Positions 13,701 through 23,555 are shown, counted from the first letter of the stretch. The stretch is DNA of 64,000 nt from Euwallacea fornicatus (GCF_040115645.1 NC_089565.1:1-64000); one strand, 5' to 3'. The notes: generated from the letters alone by a model not told the origin. Numbers and translations are program-made.

Positions 13701-15322
13701 TAAGGCTTCATTGTATCTTGTTGAGTTTTCTGGAAAACGAGTAATTTATGTGCTCAAACACACATCTTTCGTGACTTTTCAAGATTTGAACCTCCGTAAC
13801 TTCGGCAAATGAGCTCCAAATACCTTCAAAATTTGACCACAAAATCACCTCGTTGAGCTCTTCATTATGACTCATAAGGCTTCATGCTGTTTTGGTGAGT
13901 TTTCTAGAAAAAGAGTAATTTATGTGCTCAAACACACATCTTTCGTGACTTTTCAAGATTTGAACCTCCGTAACTTCGGCAAATGAGTTCCAAATAACTT
14001 CAAAATTTGACCGCAGAATCACCTCATTGAGCTCTTCATCATGACTCATAAGGCTTCATGCTGTTTTGGTGAGTTTTCTAGAAAACGAGTAATTTATGTG
14101 CTCAAACACACATCTTTCGTGACTTTTCAAGATTTGAACCTCCGTATCTTCGGCAAATGAGTTCCAAATAACTTCAAAATTTGACCGCAGAATCACCTCG
14201 TTGAGCTCTTCATCATGACTCATAAGGCTTCGTTCTGTTTTGGTGAGTTTTCTGGAAAACGAGTAATTTATGTGCTCAAACACACATCTTTCGTGACTTT
14301 TCAAGATTTGAACCTCCGTAACTTCGGCAAATGAGTTCCAAATAACTTCAAAATTTGACCACAAAATCACCTCGTGGAGCTCTTCATCATGACTTATAAG
14401 GCTTCATGCTGTTTTGGTGAGTTTTCTAGAAAACGAGTAATTTATGTGGCCAAACACACATCTTTCGTGACTTTTCAAGATTTGAACCTCCGTAACTTCG
14501 GCAAATGAGTTCCAAATAACTTCAAAATTTGACCGCAGAATCACCTCGTTGAGCTCTTCATCATGACTCATAAGGCTTCATGCTGTTTTGGTGAGTTTTC
14601 TAGAAAACGAGTAATTTATGTGCTCAGACACACATCTTTCGTGACTTTTCAAGCTTTGAACCTCCGTAACTTCGGCAAATGAGTTCCAAATAACTTCACA
14701 ATTTGACCATAAAATCACCTCGTGGAGCTCTTCATCATGACTCATAAGGCTTCATGCTGTTTTGGTGAGTTTTCAAGAAAACGAGTAATTTATGTGCTCA
14801 AACACACATCTTTTGTGACTTTCCAAGATTTGAACCTCCGTAACTTCGGCAAATGAGTTCGAAATACCTTCAAAATTTGACCGCAGAATTACCTCGTTGA
14901 GCTCTTCATCATGACTCATAAGGCTTCATGCTGTTTTGGTGAGTTTTCAAGAAAACGAGTAATTTATGTGCTCAAACACACATCTTTCGTGACTTTTCAA
15001 GATTTGAACCTCCGTAACTTCGGCAAATGAGTTCGAAATACCTTCAAAATTTGACCGCAGAATCACCTCGTTGAGCTCTTCATCATGACTAATAAGGCTT
15101 CATGCTGTTTTGGTGAGTTTTCAAGAAAACGAGTAATTTATGTGCTCAAACACACATCTTTCGTGACTTTTCAAGATTTGAACCTCCGTAACTTCGGGAA
15201 ATGAGTTCCAAATACCTTCAAAATTTGACCGCAGAATCACCTCGTTGAGCTCTTCATCATGACTAATAAGGCTTCATGCTGTTTTGGTGAGTTTTCAAGA
15301 AAACGAGTAATTTATGTGCTCA
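10724..15322. repeat. Higher-order satellite block, copy B
   Basis: Second copy of the 4.6-kb block described at 5,976-10,574, directly repeated 4,748 bp downstream. All the private variants checked are present here too, including the odd 224-bp monomer. A 149-bp stretch (10,575-10,723) separates the two blocks. The lack of visible differences means either a very recent duplication or an assembly artefact. Confidence 0.93.
11419..11518. repeat. 50-bp direct duplication, second copy
   Basis: Same 50-bp in-monomer duplication as at 6,671, exactly 4,748 bp downstream. Its presence at the same place in both blocks shows that the duplication preceded the amplification of the block. Confidence 0.95.
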
Positions 15323-15954
15323 GACACACATCTTTCGTGACTTTTCAAGATTTGAACCTCCGTAACTTCGGCAAATGAGCTCCAAATACCTTCAAAATTT
15401 GACCGCAAAATCACCTCGTGGAGCTCTTCATCATGACTCAAAAGGCTTCATGCTGTTTTGGTGAGTTTTCAAGAAAACGAGTAATTTATGTGCTCAGACA
15501 CACATCTTTCGTGACTTTTCAAGATTTGAACCTCCGTAACTTCGGCAAATGAGCTCCAAATACCTTCAAAATTTGACCACAAAATCACCTCGTGGAGCTC
15601 TTTAACATAACTCATAAGGCTTCATTCTGTCTTGGTGAGTTTTCAAGAAAACGAGTAATTTATGTGCTCAAACACACATCTTTCGTAACTTTTTAAGATT
15701 TGAACCTCCGTAACTTCGGGAAATGAGTTCAAAATACCTTCAAAATTTGACCACAAAATCACCTCGTGAAGCTCTTTAACATGACTAATTAGGCTACATT
15801 ATGTATTGGTGAGTTTTTTAGAAGTCGAGTAATTTATGTGCTCAAACACACATCTTTCGTGACTTTTCATGCTTTGAACCTCCGTAACTTCTGCAAATGA
15901 GCTTTAAATACCTTCAAAATTTGACCACAGAATCACCTCAACCAGCTCTTTAAC

Positions 15955-18753
15955 ATGTCTAATAAGGCTTCATTGAGGGCGAAGTCGATCCACAGGGACC
16001 GGGGGTTCGTGGCGGTGAAACTGGGCCGATTTACGCTGGTCTCGGTATACTTCTCGCTGAATAAGACCACAGGTGCGTTCGAGGCCATGATTAATCGGTT
16101 AGATAATTTTGTAGGAGGCATGGACGGCAGGAGAGTCCTCATAGCTGGGGATTTCAATGCGAAATGCCAGATATTTGGTTCTGGCGTCAAGAATGCCTAC
16201 GGGAGAGTCCTGGAGGAGTTCGTTGAAGCGAGAGAACTCACCCCACACAACAACGGGGGAGAGTGGACGTTCGGCAACAAGAATGGAAGATCTGTCATAG
16301 ACGTTACCATGAGTGGCGCTATCGTAGCGCGCATGGTGAGTCAATGGCAGGTCGAGCGGGACGTGCTGAGTGGAAGTGGACACAGGTACATAACCTACAG
16401 AATTGTAGGGAATGGAACCGAAACTCTGGGAGTGAAAGATGAGAGAAATAAGAAAGGATGGGTCGTGACCGAGAAAGGAATTGGTAAGTTGAATAAATAC
16501 GTTAACAAGCGTGTTTTAGGGAGGGGCGGAACCGAACCTGACCAAATAGTCGAGGAAATTGGGGAAGCCTGCGACCAGTGCCTACTGAAGAAGAGTGCAA
16601 AAACAGGGGGCAAAAAGGCAGTCTACTGGTGGAACGAAACAGTAGGTACGCACAGGAAGGAATGTTTGCAGGCCAGACGAAGAATGACGAGGATAAAGGG
16701 AGCCAGAGAAACGAACGAGGAGAGAAGTGCAGCAGAAGACGAATATGGAAGAGCCAAGAAGATCCTCAAGGATTCCATTCGGAATGCCAAGAGGAACGCA
16801 TGGAAAAAGCTGTGCGATGACTTGGAGACGAACGTCTGGGGTCTCGGCTACAGAATTGTGGCAGAGAAGCTCGGGCATCTGAAACCGAGCCACTTGGCGG
16901 AGACCGACATGCTACAGCGCGTGGACGAACTCTTCCCGAGAAAAGACAAAGTAAGATGGGACAGAATTGTTGTAGGTGCCGAGGACGTGGAACGGGTTTC
17001 GGCAGAGGAGATTCGACAGGCGGCCAGGGAACTTGGGAGCCGAAAGGCCCCAGAGTTGGACGGAATTCCCAATGAGGTCATTAAGACCTACCTTGGGATT
17101 AAGCCCCAAGGGATGGCAGACTGTGTCACGAACATCTTGGTGACAGGGCAATTCCCGAAAATATGGAAGAGGGCCCGGTTAGTTCTGGCGGAGAAGCCGA
17201 AGAAAAACCCGGCAGTGGAGGCGTCGTATCGTCCCATCTGTCTCATCGACGGGCTCGGGAAGGTCGCGGAGAAAGTGATCAAGACCAGGCTGATGGCGGA
17301 GGCCATTGAGCGTGGAATGCTTTATCGAAACCAGTTCGGTTTCGTGAAGGGTAGGAGCACTATCGACGCAATGCGGGCCGTAATGAAGGTAGTGGAGAGG
17401 ATTAAGGAGACGAGAACCACTCATGCAGGATTGTGTGTGATGGTAACGATTGACGTTAAGAATGTGTTCAATTCTGCGCCATGGGATCTCATAGTTGAAA
17501 CACTTAAGAGGTCCCAGGTTAGCAGTTATGTTGTAAGTGTGGTGCAATCGTACCTGGACGAAAGGACGGTACAGCTTCCTAACGGAGATATAAGGGAAAT
17601 GTCGTGTGGAGTCCCGCAGGGGTCGGTGTTAGGCCCCGTATTGTGGAACCTCTATTACGACGAGCTGCTGAAGCTGGATTATCCGAGGGGCGTCACACCA
17701 GGGGCGTACGCGGATGATCTGGTGCTGGTGGTTACTGCCGGGTGCAGAAACACACTGGAGTTGAGGACCAAGGAAGCCATGGAGATAGTCATTGACACGT
17801 TCAGAGCTAAAGGGCTCTGTATGGCGTCCGAGAAGACCGAAATGGTGCTACTCGCTGGGAGACGTAAGCTCACTAATATGAGTTTAGTTGCAGATCGTTT
17901 CAGGTACGAGACGACTACAAGCATTAAATATCTGGGGGTGTGGTTCGGCAAAGACGCGAGGTTCGCCGAACACGCTCGAAGGACCGCGGACAAAGTGGGA
18001 GGAATAATCCAAAAGCTGGAGGGCATCCTACCCAGAGTCAACGGCATGGGATTTGAGAGGAGAAGGGTGATGGTCATGGCGGCGTCGTCGGCGCTTCTGT
18101 ATGCTGTGCCGGTGTGGCACAAAGTGTTGAGGACCAAGATGTGTAGGGCCGTCCTGGAGCGGGCAAACAGAAGGCTCGCGATCAGGGTGGCCTGTGCGTA
18201 CAGAACGGTCCCGTGCGCAGCGGTCTTGGCACTGGCCAAGATTCCTCCCATCAGACTACAAGTGGAAGAAAAGAGAATGGTGTGGGAGAAAGGTAAAGAT
18301 TTTAGGAGGGAGGCCGCAGAGAAGGTGATGAGTGAGTGGGAGAGTGAGTGGGGTGTGTATGATGGATGGATGAAGGTCTTCGTTCCGAGCATTAGACGAT
18401 GGGTCGAATGCGAATGGACGAAGACCGGGTACGAACTAACGCAGGTGTTTACCGGACACGGAGTGTTCGGGAAATACTTGCACAAAATAAAGGTTGGAGA
18501 GAGTGACGGCTGCTGGTTCTGCGAGGAGCCAGGAGTTGCGGACTCCCCAGACCACACAATCTGGGGATGTCCGGAGTGGGAGACCGATCGGACTGAGGCC
18601 AGGGGGGCGGGGCTCAACCTGGACCGAGGAACGATCGGCGCTGAACTCGTAGAGAGTGAATGTAAGTGGAGAGCGTTTGAGTGCATGGTCAAGAAGATCA
18701 TGCGAAAGAAGATTGTGAGGGAACGGTACAGAAGAAGAAGGACGGACGCATAG
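15955..18753 (+). CDS. R1-clade retrotransposon ORF2 (endonuclease remnant, reverse transcriptase)
   Basis: The 932-codon frame is uninterrupted. Residues 1-7 are read from satellite DNA; true element sequence begins at about residue 8, so the ATG at 15,955 is borrowed. Residues 8-150 are the C-terminal half of an APE-type endonuclease (AGDFNAK at 64-70, then a GSGHRYI segment where related elements have SDH). The reverse transcriptase follows, with VTIDVKN, the GVPQGS motif and the catalytic YADD at 585-588. A zinc knuckle of form C-x2-C-x10-H-x4-C starts at Cys853. The protein would copy element RNA at a nicked chromosomal site. With its endonuclease front missing it is probably not autonomous. 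Order of domains, knuckle and 3' UTR fit the R1 clade; the family is not identified. Confidence 0.88.
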   Translation: MSNKASLRAKSIHRDRGFVAVKLGRFTLVSVYFSLNKTTGAFEAMINRLDNFVGGMDGRRVLIAGDFNAKCQIFGSGVKNAYGRVLEEFVEARELTPHNNGGEWTFGNKNGRSVIDVTMSGAIVARMVSQWQVERDVLSGSGHRYITYRIVGNGTETLGVKDERNKKGWVVTEKGIGKLNKYVNKRVLGRGGTEPDQIVEEIGEACDQCLLKKSAKTGGKKAVYWWNETVGTHRKECLQARRRMTRIKGARETNEERSAAEDEYGRAKKILKDSIRNAKRNAWKKLCDDLETNVWGLGYRIVAEKLGHLKPSHLAETDMLQRVDELFPRKDKVRWDRIVVGAEDVERVSAEEIRQAARELGSRKAPELDGIPNEVIKTYLGIKPQGMADCVTNILVTGQFPKIWKRARLVLAEKPKKNPAVEASYRPICLIDGLGKVAEKVIKTRLMAEAIERGMLYRNQFGFVKGRSTIDAMRAVMKVVERIKETRTTHAGLCVMVTIDVKNVFNSAPWDLIVETLKRSQVSSYVVSVVQSYLDERTVQLPNGDIREMSCGVPQGSVLGPVLWNLYYDELLKLDYPRGVTPGAYADDLVLVVTAGCRNTLELRTKEAMEIVIDTFRAKGLCMASEKTEMVLLAGRRKLTNMSLVADRFRYETTTSIKYLGVWFGKDARFAEHARRTADKVGGIIQKLEGILPRVNGMGFERRRVMVMAASSALLYAVPVWHKVLRTKMCRAVLERANRRLAIRVACAYRTVPCAAVLALAKIPPIRLQVEEKRMVWEKGKDFRREAAEKVMSEWESEWGVYDGWMKVFVPSIRRWVECEWTKTGYELTQVFTGHGVFGKYLHKIKVGESDGCWFCEEPGVADSPDHTIWGCPEWETDRTEARGAGLNLDRGTIGAELVESECKWRAFECMVKKIMRKKIVRERYRRRRTDA

Positions 18754-18945
18754 CGAGTAGCTCTTACGACTTGGCGCCCCGAAGAAATGCCTACCAGGCG
18801 ATACCGGGGCCATAAGAAGAGAGGGGGTGGTTTTAGTGGGTAGGCGGGCTCAGGCTCGAATCCCACACTACCCGACCCCGAGCGATCGGGTGTCTTTTTG
18901 AAGATTTCTACCTCCTCGGGCACAAAACAAAAAAACAAAAAAAAC
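15975..18945 (+). mobile_element. R1-clade non-LTR retrotransposon, 5'-truncated
   Basis: Sequence switches from satellite (aataaggcttcattg) to GC-rich retroelement sequence at about 15,975. The element keeps the end of the endonuclease, the reverse transcriptase, a C-terminal zinc knuckle, a 3' UTR and an A-rich tail (about 18,924-18,945). The 5' UTR, ORF1 and the front of the endonuclease are missing, as is usual after incomplete target-primed reverse transcription. Satellite does not resume after the tail, so the downstream side was later rearranged or was never satellite. Its base composition is much more GC-rich than its surroundings. Confidence 0.9.
18754..18945 (+). other. 3' UTR and A-rich tail of the R1-clade element
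   Basis: After the TAG stop comes a 3' UTR holding ggtggttttagtgggta, a gggtag/ctaccc inverted pair (about 18,838-18,872), and gtgtctttttgaagattt near the end, followed by an A-rich tail. From memory this layout is shared by R1-clade 3' UTRs. It is where the reverse transcriptase would recognise its template. Confidence 0.7.
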
Positions 18946-18986
18946 AATAAATGATCGCTTTACAGGAGGCAACTGCGGACAATCGA

Positions 18987-20906
18987 CAGGGTGAGTCATA
19001 ATGACTGGACTAAACTTCAAGACTGAATTTTTTGTTTGAAAATGGTGTTGGTTTGTTGCTGAAACCATAATCTGGCAATGCCTCGTTATGAAAATACATG
19101 GTGTTAAAGATTCATTTAAAAAACCCAAATTAATTAGTATCTTCAAAAATTATTGGAATATTTATGTGACATTTTGCACTCTTTAACAGTTAACTATGAT
19201 GATTTTTTTAAATGTATAATCAATCATTTTAGTTTCACCAGTGGCGTGCGCTCGGGGACAACTTAGCAGAATTTTATCGAAAAAAATGGTACGCTGCTGT
19301 TTTTTTTTAACATATAAATTATTTTCAGAGCTCTCTTTTTGATGTGGAAGAGAAGCGCTCTCGTGATATATTTTTTTCAAATGGCCATTTTTCGAGTAAA
19401 ATAATAAAAATTAGTGTATGTGCATGGTCAGTTTTGAAAATTGGACAATCGGTCATTTTCTACATGAATATTTGTTACTTTAAAGCACGTTGTTGTTTCA
19501 ACATCCCTCTTAGGTGTTTCACGTATTTAATTTAACAAATAACAAAATAATAATAACAATAAACAGGCAGGAAAATAGATATTAATAAATCTGTATGTAT
19601 GGTTGACTTTACTCCAAGAGAAACAGCAGACTTAGTTTTCGTATATAAATTTGGCAATAAAACCACCAGAGCAGCCACAAGGGCATATCAGAGGAGATGT
19701 GCTGAAAGGAAAATTCCGAGCTATTGGGTATTTAGAAAAACCTTCCAATGCCCTTATGAAATTGGCCTTCCAAGGGTCCAAAAAGCTGAAGCGCCACATG
19801 CAGAATATGCCATTCAGGACGAGGTTTCTGTGGTCGATTCAGTTTTAGACAATCTCGCTGGCAGAACTCGTCTAATTGCACCGCGTCTTAAGATTAGACC
19901 AAAGTAAAAATTTTTGAGACCGACCAATCCATCTTTAGTAAACATGAAATTTGAAATTTTCCAAATTACCACTATTACTCATTGAACAATCCTAACGGAA
20001 CGAGAAGCGGAAGATTCCAGCAACGGTTCGCAATACATTTTCCGGAGGGGGCCTGCGACGAAGCAACACTTGAGTTGGAAAAACTTTGAAGTCGTGCTGA
20101 TGTAGATACTTCTCTAAATTTTCTCGAAAATCGATTGTTTGTTTAACTCGAAGATTGTCCATCAAAAACCAGGGAACAGATGTTTTTCACAATGATGGTG
20201 CAGCTCTACACAGTGGCAGAGCAGGCATCGATTGGTTAAGCGATCGCTTGAATGAGAGATGGATTGGTCCGGTACGATGGCCGGCAAGAAGTCCCGATTT
20301 GAACACACTAGATTTCTTGTCACGGGGATTTTCAATCCAATTAGTCTATTTGTTTTAGTGTTCGACTTATTATTTATTATTTGGAGTTGTATGTTTATTT
20401 GTTGTTGAACTTTAGTTAGCAATCTGTTGCCATAGAATTGCCATAAGTTAATCATGATATTTTTTAAATTAATTAGCAAAGTGCACTATAATTTTTTTTT
20501 ACTCGAAAACTTTGCGTTTAAGAAAAAACTATTAAGAGGGCGCTTTTCTTCCAAATTAATGGGGAGTTCTAAAAATATTTTTTTTTGTGAAGAAAAACCA
20601 GGGATGTACCATTTTTTTCGATAAATTTCTGACTGGATGCACCCATAGTCGCGCCACTGGTGAAACTGAAATGATTGGTTATACATTAAAAAAAATCTTC
20701 ATGATCAGCTATTAAAAAGAGCAAAATGCCATCTAGATATCTCCATTATTTTTGGAAATTAATTAATTAATGAGTTATTCGAATTACTTTAAATACCCCC
20801 CTGTGATTCCACAATGAGGCATTTGCGGCTTTCGATAGCAAACTAACGCCATTTTTGAACGAAGAATCCAGGTCGACGTCCGATCCACTGTCCATGACTC
20901 ACCCCG
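18987..20906. mobile_element. Long-TIR IS630/Tc1/mariner-type transposon relic
   Basis: The left end cagggtgagtcataatgac (18,987) is mirrored by gtccatgactcaccccg (ending 20,906), followed by TA. Inverted similarity continues several hundred bases inward: caatgcctcgttatg near 19,076 against cacaatgaggcatt near 20,811, ccagtggcg at 19,240 against cgccactgg at 20,651, and ggaagagaagcgct near 19,345 against agggcgcttttctt near 20,536. The inside holds broken pieces of a transposase. The TA target duplication is clear only on the right. Confidence 0.75.
19599..20328 (+). pseudogene. Broken transposase of the long-TIR element
   Basis: The 5' piece (19,599-19,907) reads MVDFTPRETADLVFVYKFGN, the helix-turn-helix start of a transposase type common in insect genomes (DUF4817-like). 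The 3' piece (about 20,176-20,325) carries HNDGAALHSG and WPARSPDLNTLDF, the second Asp region and the end of a DDE catalytic domain. The middle of the protein is missing or scrambled, and a 102-codon frame ends at 19,907. The gene cannot make an active enzyme. Family placement rests on motif recognition only. Confidence 0.72.
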
Positions 20907-21177
20907 TACGTCCAGTGCCCCTCAATTCAATTCCGAAGTTCTTCATGAAAATTTCGAGTTTATTTTCCGGATAAACATTTTGTTTTCACGTATACATATG
21001 GAAGCTGCGTCCCCATGCTACCCCTAATTTCATATTCAGTTCAGGAATTGCCTTAGTGCTTTCCAGTTAAGTTTCAAAAGCTTCTGAACTATAGGAGCAT
21101 CAGCTTGTCAATTATGCAAATTCCAAACTTAGTTTACCTATTTTTGAGCATTATAAATCTAGGACGATGTAACTTAC
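20907..21177. other. Non-coding sequence downstream of the transporter exons
   Basis: No recognisable exon or transposon. It lies between the donor of the transporter exon and the right end of a transposon, so it is most simply intron sequence of that gene. The next expected transporter segment is not here. Confidence 0.5.
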
Positions 21178-21443
21178 CCTCCACTTTCGCCTGATAGGCC
21201 AAATAAAACAGAGGGGTATTTGTCCCGAATGAGTGGATGGCCGTTGAAAATAAAAGGATCCGAACGCAGTCAGGACGAAAAACGGGGGTTTATCGTCCAC
21301 CCGGTTCTTCACTCTGATTTTCCTCTTTTGATTTTGAATGTGCAGGATGATATAGCGATGCTGATCTGTAGAACGTTCCCAGGATAAACGTTATTGATAA
21401 CGTCCCCGTAACTCCTTGCAGCCCCAGTCTCCAACCCATTGAG
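21178..21443 (-). pseudogene. Exon of an SLC16/monocarboxylate-transporter-like gene, frameshifted
   Basis: On the minus strand an AG acceptor (21,444-21,445) precedes the exon and a GTAAGT donor (21,172-21,177) follows it. Continuing in phase from the upstream exon it reads SMGWRLGLQGVTG and LGTFYRSASLYHP. It then needs a new frame for ILHIQNQKRKIRVKN and DDKPPFF, and a third for STAIHSFGTNTPLFYLAYQ. These blocks, in this order, are typical of insect SLC16-type transporters of the major facilitator superfamily, membrane carriers of monocarboxylates. Two small deletions, one after YHP and one after PPFF, explain the shifts. The gene is therefore probably broken here, although sequencing errors could produce the same picture. 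Confidence 0.72.
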
Positions 21444-21808
21444 CTAAAATAATGATGTAGTACGAAAAAAGGAATATTTAGCGTCGCAGTGGGACCACGC
21501 GAATCGTTTCGAACTGTCTCTATATGGCCTTAAATAGGAGATATTCAAATTTTAAACGTCCTGAACGCTAGGAGGGAAAGAGTGACCCCCAAAATTTAAT
21601 TCGCCCTCATAATCATCACATAAATTTGCGATAGAAACAAATCGCTTCTAGTTGAATCTGAGCCCAAGTGTTTAATTAAACGGAAACGCGTGCGAGTTGG
21701 ATACGAAGATCATGAAAAATAAATGAGGTCAGAACTTTAGTTCAAATCCCTTCCAAGTTTCTGGAGAAAATTGTAATATTTATTGGGAAAATTTTAAAAC
21801 CGACTTAC
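21444..21808 (-). other. Intron of the transporter-like gene
   Basis: The 365-bp segment runs from the GTAAGT donor at 21,803-21,808 to the AG acceptor at 21,444-21,445 on the minus strand. It is AT-rich and contains no coding features. Confidence 0.7.
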
Positions 21809-21979
21809 CTAACTATTAGTTTAATCAACACCATCATCAGTGCCATCACAATTCCGGTCCCAGAGACCACAAAGACTTCGACGAACTCCCTCCTTCTCTT
21901 GAAGTACTGCGCTACCATGGTGGTGGAAGTGGAACAGTCCCTGGTGACCCGCACGCCTACACTAATGACGGTGCCGTAG
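21809..21979 (-). CDS. Exon of an SLC16/monocarboxylate-transporter-like gene, intact
   Basis: This 171-bp exon has a tttgccctttcag acceptor (AG at 21,980-21,981) and a GTAAGT donor (21,803-21,808). It starts and ends in phase 2, which joins it in frame to the exon at 21,178-21,443. It encodes YGTVISVGVRVTRD, then STTMVAQYFKRRREFVEVF, then VSGTGIVMALMMVLIK. YFKRRREFVE is a hallmark of insect SLC16-type carriers and lies in a loop between membrane helices. No other exon of the gene is visible: transposons occupy both sides, from 20,906 downward and 22,393 upward. Introns of this size and splice signals show it is host DNA, the only clear host gene in the window. Confidence 0.75.
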
Positions 21980-22392
21980 CTGAAAGGGCAAATGCGATTA
22001 AATTTCCGTTCGTTGCAGCAGCCCGACAAAAATAATCCCCGTCTCTGAGGTCTAAGTGCCAACGAAGTTCTACGGCACTCCAATGCTCTACGAGGTAATC
22101 CGCAACGCAATCAACGCAAAAAAGACGCGCACGCAGGTGCCCATAGCATGTGAATTTTTTATAAGAAGTTTTTCTGAGTCGCTCAGCATCAGTTTCAGAT
22201 GATAAATAAGAAAATTTGAAAATTTTGGAAAACAGAATTTGGAACTATTCCGCATTTCTGGAGAGAATGGAACAACCAAATTTGGAAAGTGTTTTTTGAT
22301 TTATTGATGTTTCTGTTGGTGCAAAATTTGAGGTGGCTAAACGCCTAATTGGGGGAGGGAGGGGGGGTTAAATGGGCCATCTTAAAATTATA
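21980..22392. other. Non-coding stretch upstream of the transporter exons
   Basis: AT-rich sequence ending at the TA target of the transposon at 22,393. It is presumably the upstream intron of the transporter-like gene. I see no further exon in it. Confidence 0.45.
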
Positions 22393-23555
22393 CAGGGTGG
22401 CGGATATGTATGGAACAACGTTTATGTCTTTTTAAAAAATTAGAGATAGAAAAAAAACGTTTAAATAAAAGTTTTTTTGGGCTAATTTTCTCACATACAA
22501 TGATGATCTTGAAATTTTTTTATATCTCACGTCCAGAATGTCTAACTTTTTTTTCCAAATGGCAATCTACGACTTTTCGTCCTTTTTTGGAATGGGCGTC
22601 CCTTTCCACATACCACTATATAAAAATATGGGGGGGTTGCATGGGGAAAATTTTGAAATAAAATTCAGTCATGATAGTAAGCGTGTTCAGCATAAGAGTC
22701 GCCTCACCAGGAAGCAAAATTTTGGGCAAAAATGTGGTTTTTGTTGACATAAACTGCTCATAGTTTCACAAAACTGTAGCCTCCTGTCAAAATCATCTTC
22801 GGAAAGTTCTTGCAACACTTGTGCTTCGTACGGATGAAATTTCTCCAATTTTAGGAATCTACAAACTGAAGTCTGAAAGACGTTATAGATCGTTTCCAGT
22901 TTTCTGGTAGATACTGTTAGGTTGTCTTGAACTTCTAATTGCAACTCTAAGACTTCGTTACCATCAGTCGCTGATTTTAATCGAGCTGTCTGAAGTTTAT
23001 CTCAAACACTGCCTGTCTCCTTGTATTTTTTATTACTTTAGACCCACCTGATTGGGTAACAGGTGCTCGGTTAGGATCACACTTCCTATTGGGGATATTC
23101 TTCTATCTCCAAAATCAACCATTATTAAAACATCGACACATTCTTTTTCGGTTAAATATACGATTTTGTACAACTTTGACTAAACTTTACCAATAAACAC
23201 AAACAATTTTTCAATACCCAGCAAAAAATGAAACCCACGGCCTTAGACGCACGTAAAATAATGAATTTTAATGTTACAAGCTTTTTTTTCAAAATTTTCC
23301 CCATGCAACCACCCAACAATTTACGGAGTGGTATGTAAAAAAAGAGGCCCATTCCAAAAAGGACAAAAAGTCATAAATTGCCATTTGAAAGAAAAAATTT
23401 AGACATCCCAGACGTGAGACTCTGAGATATAGAAAAGTTTCAAGGTCGTCATTATATGCGAAAGAATTAGCCCAAAACTTTCATTTAAACGTTCTTTTTC
23501 TATCTCTAATATTTCAAAAGATATCAATATTACTCCATACATATGGGCCAACCTG
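22393..23555. mobile_element. Internally deleted long-TIR transposon (1.16 kb)
   Basis: The ends cagggtggcggatatgtatgg (22,393) and ccatacatatgggccaacctg (ending 23,555) are inverted copies flanked by TA on both sides (22,391-22,392 and 23,556-23,557). Inverted similarity extends about 270 bp inward, including ccatgcaaccacccaac near 23,301 against gggggttgcatgg near 22,630. Only a central slice of transposase remains. Confidence 0.85.
22690..23040 (-). pseudogene. Transposase fragment of the long-TIR element
   Basis: On the minus strand a frame reads STRKLETIYNVFQTSVCRFL followed by KFHPYEAQVLQELSEDDFDR and RLQFCE. This is the linker between the DNA-binding and catalytic domains of insect DUF4817/DDE transposases. 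A stop lies upstream, and the catalytic domain is absent, so it is a dead internal-deletion derivative. Confidence 0.72.

Larger units (their letters stand above)
1..15974. repeat. 174-bp satellite DNA array
   Basis: About 91 head-to-tail monomers follow each other without spacers. The motif acctcgttgagctc recurs at 1, 175, 349, 523, 697 and onwards in steps of exactly 174. Most copies differ at a few diagnostic sites: ctcaaacac or ggccaaacac, ttcaagaaa or ttctagaaa, gaccgcag or gaccacaa, aacttcgg or tatcttcgg. Combinations of these variants recur together, showing that blocks of monomers were amplified. Copies beyond about 15,600 are visibly more diverged, as expected at an array edge. The array starts before the window. 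No function can be read from it; satellites of this kind usually sit in centromeric or pericentromeric heterochromatin. Confidence 0.98.

Noticed and set aside
8633..14370. Minus-strand frames of 104-106 codons within the satellite
   Set aside because: They are translations of two successive 174-bp monomers; the same peptide recurs wherever no variant makes a stop. There is no sign of gene structure.
1..15974. CRISPR-like regular repeat
   Set aside because: Units are contiguous 174-bp satellite monomers with no unique spacers, in a eukaryotic setting.
18830..18875. tRNA-like B-box sequence ggctcgaatcccac
   Set aside because: There is no acceptor stem or A box around it, and it lies in the 3' UTR hairpin of the R1-clade element.
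17679..18947. Long minus-strand frame opposite the R1-clade reverse transcriptase
   Set aside because: It lies antisense to a clear reverse-transcriptase gene, has no recognisable motif, and is explained by the GC-rich codon use of the sense strand.
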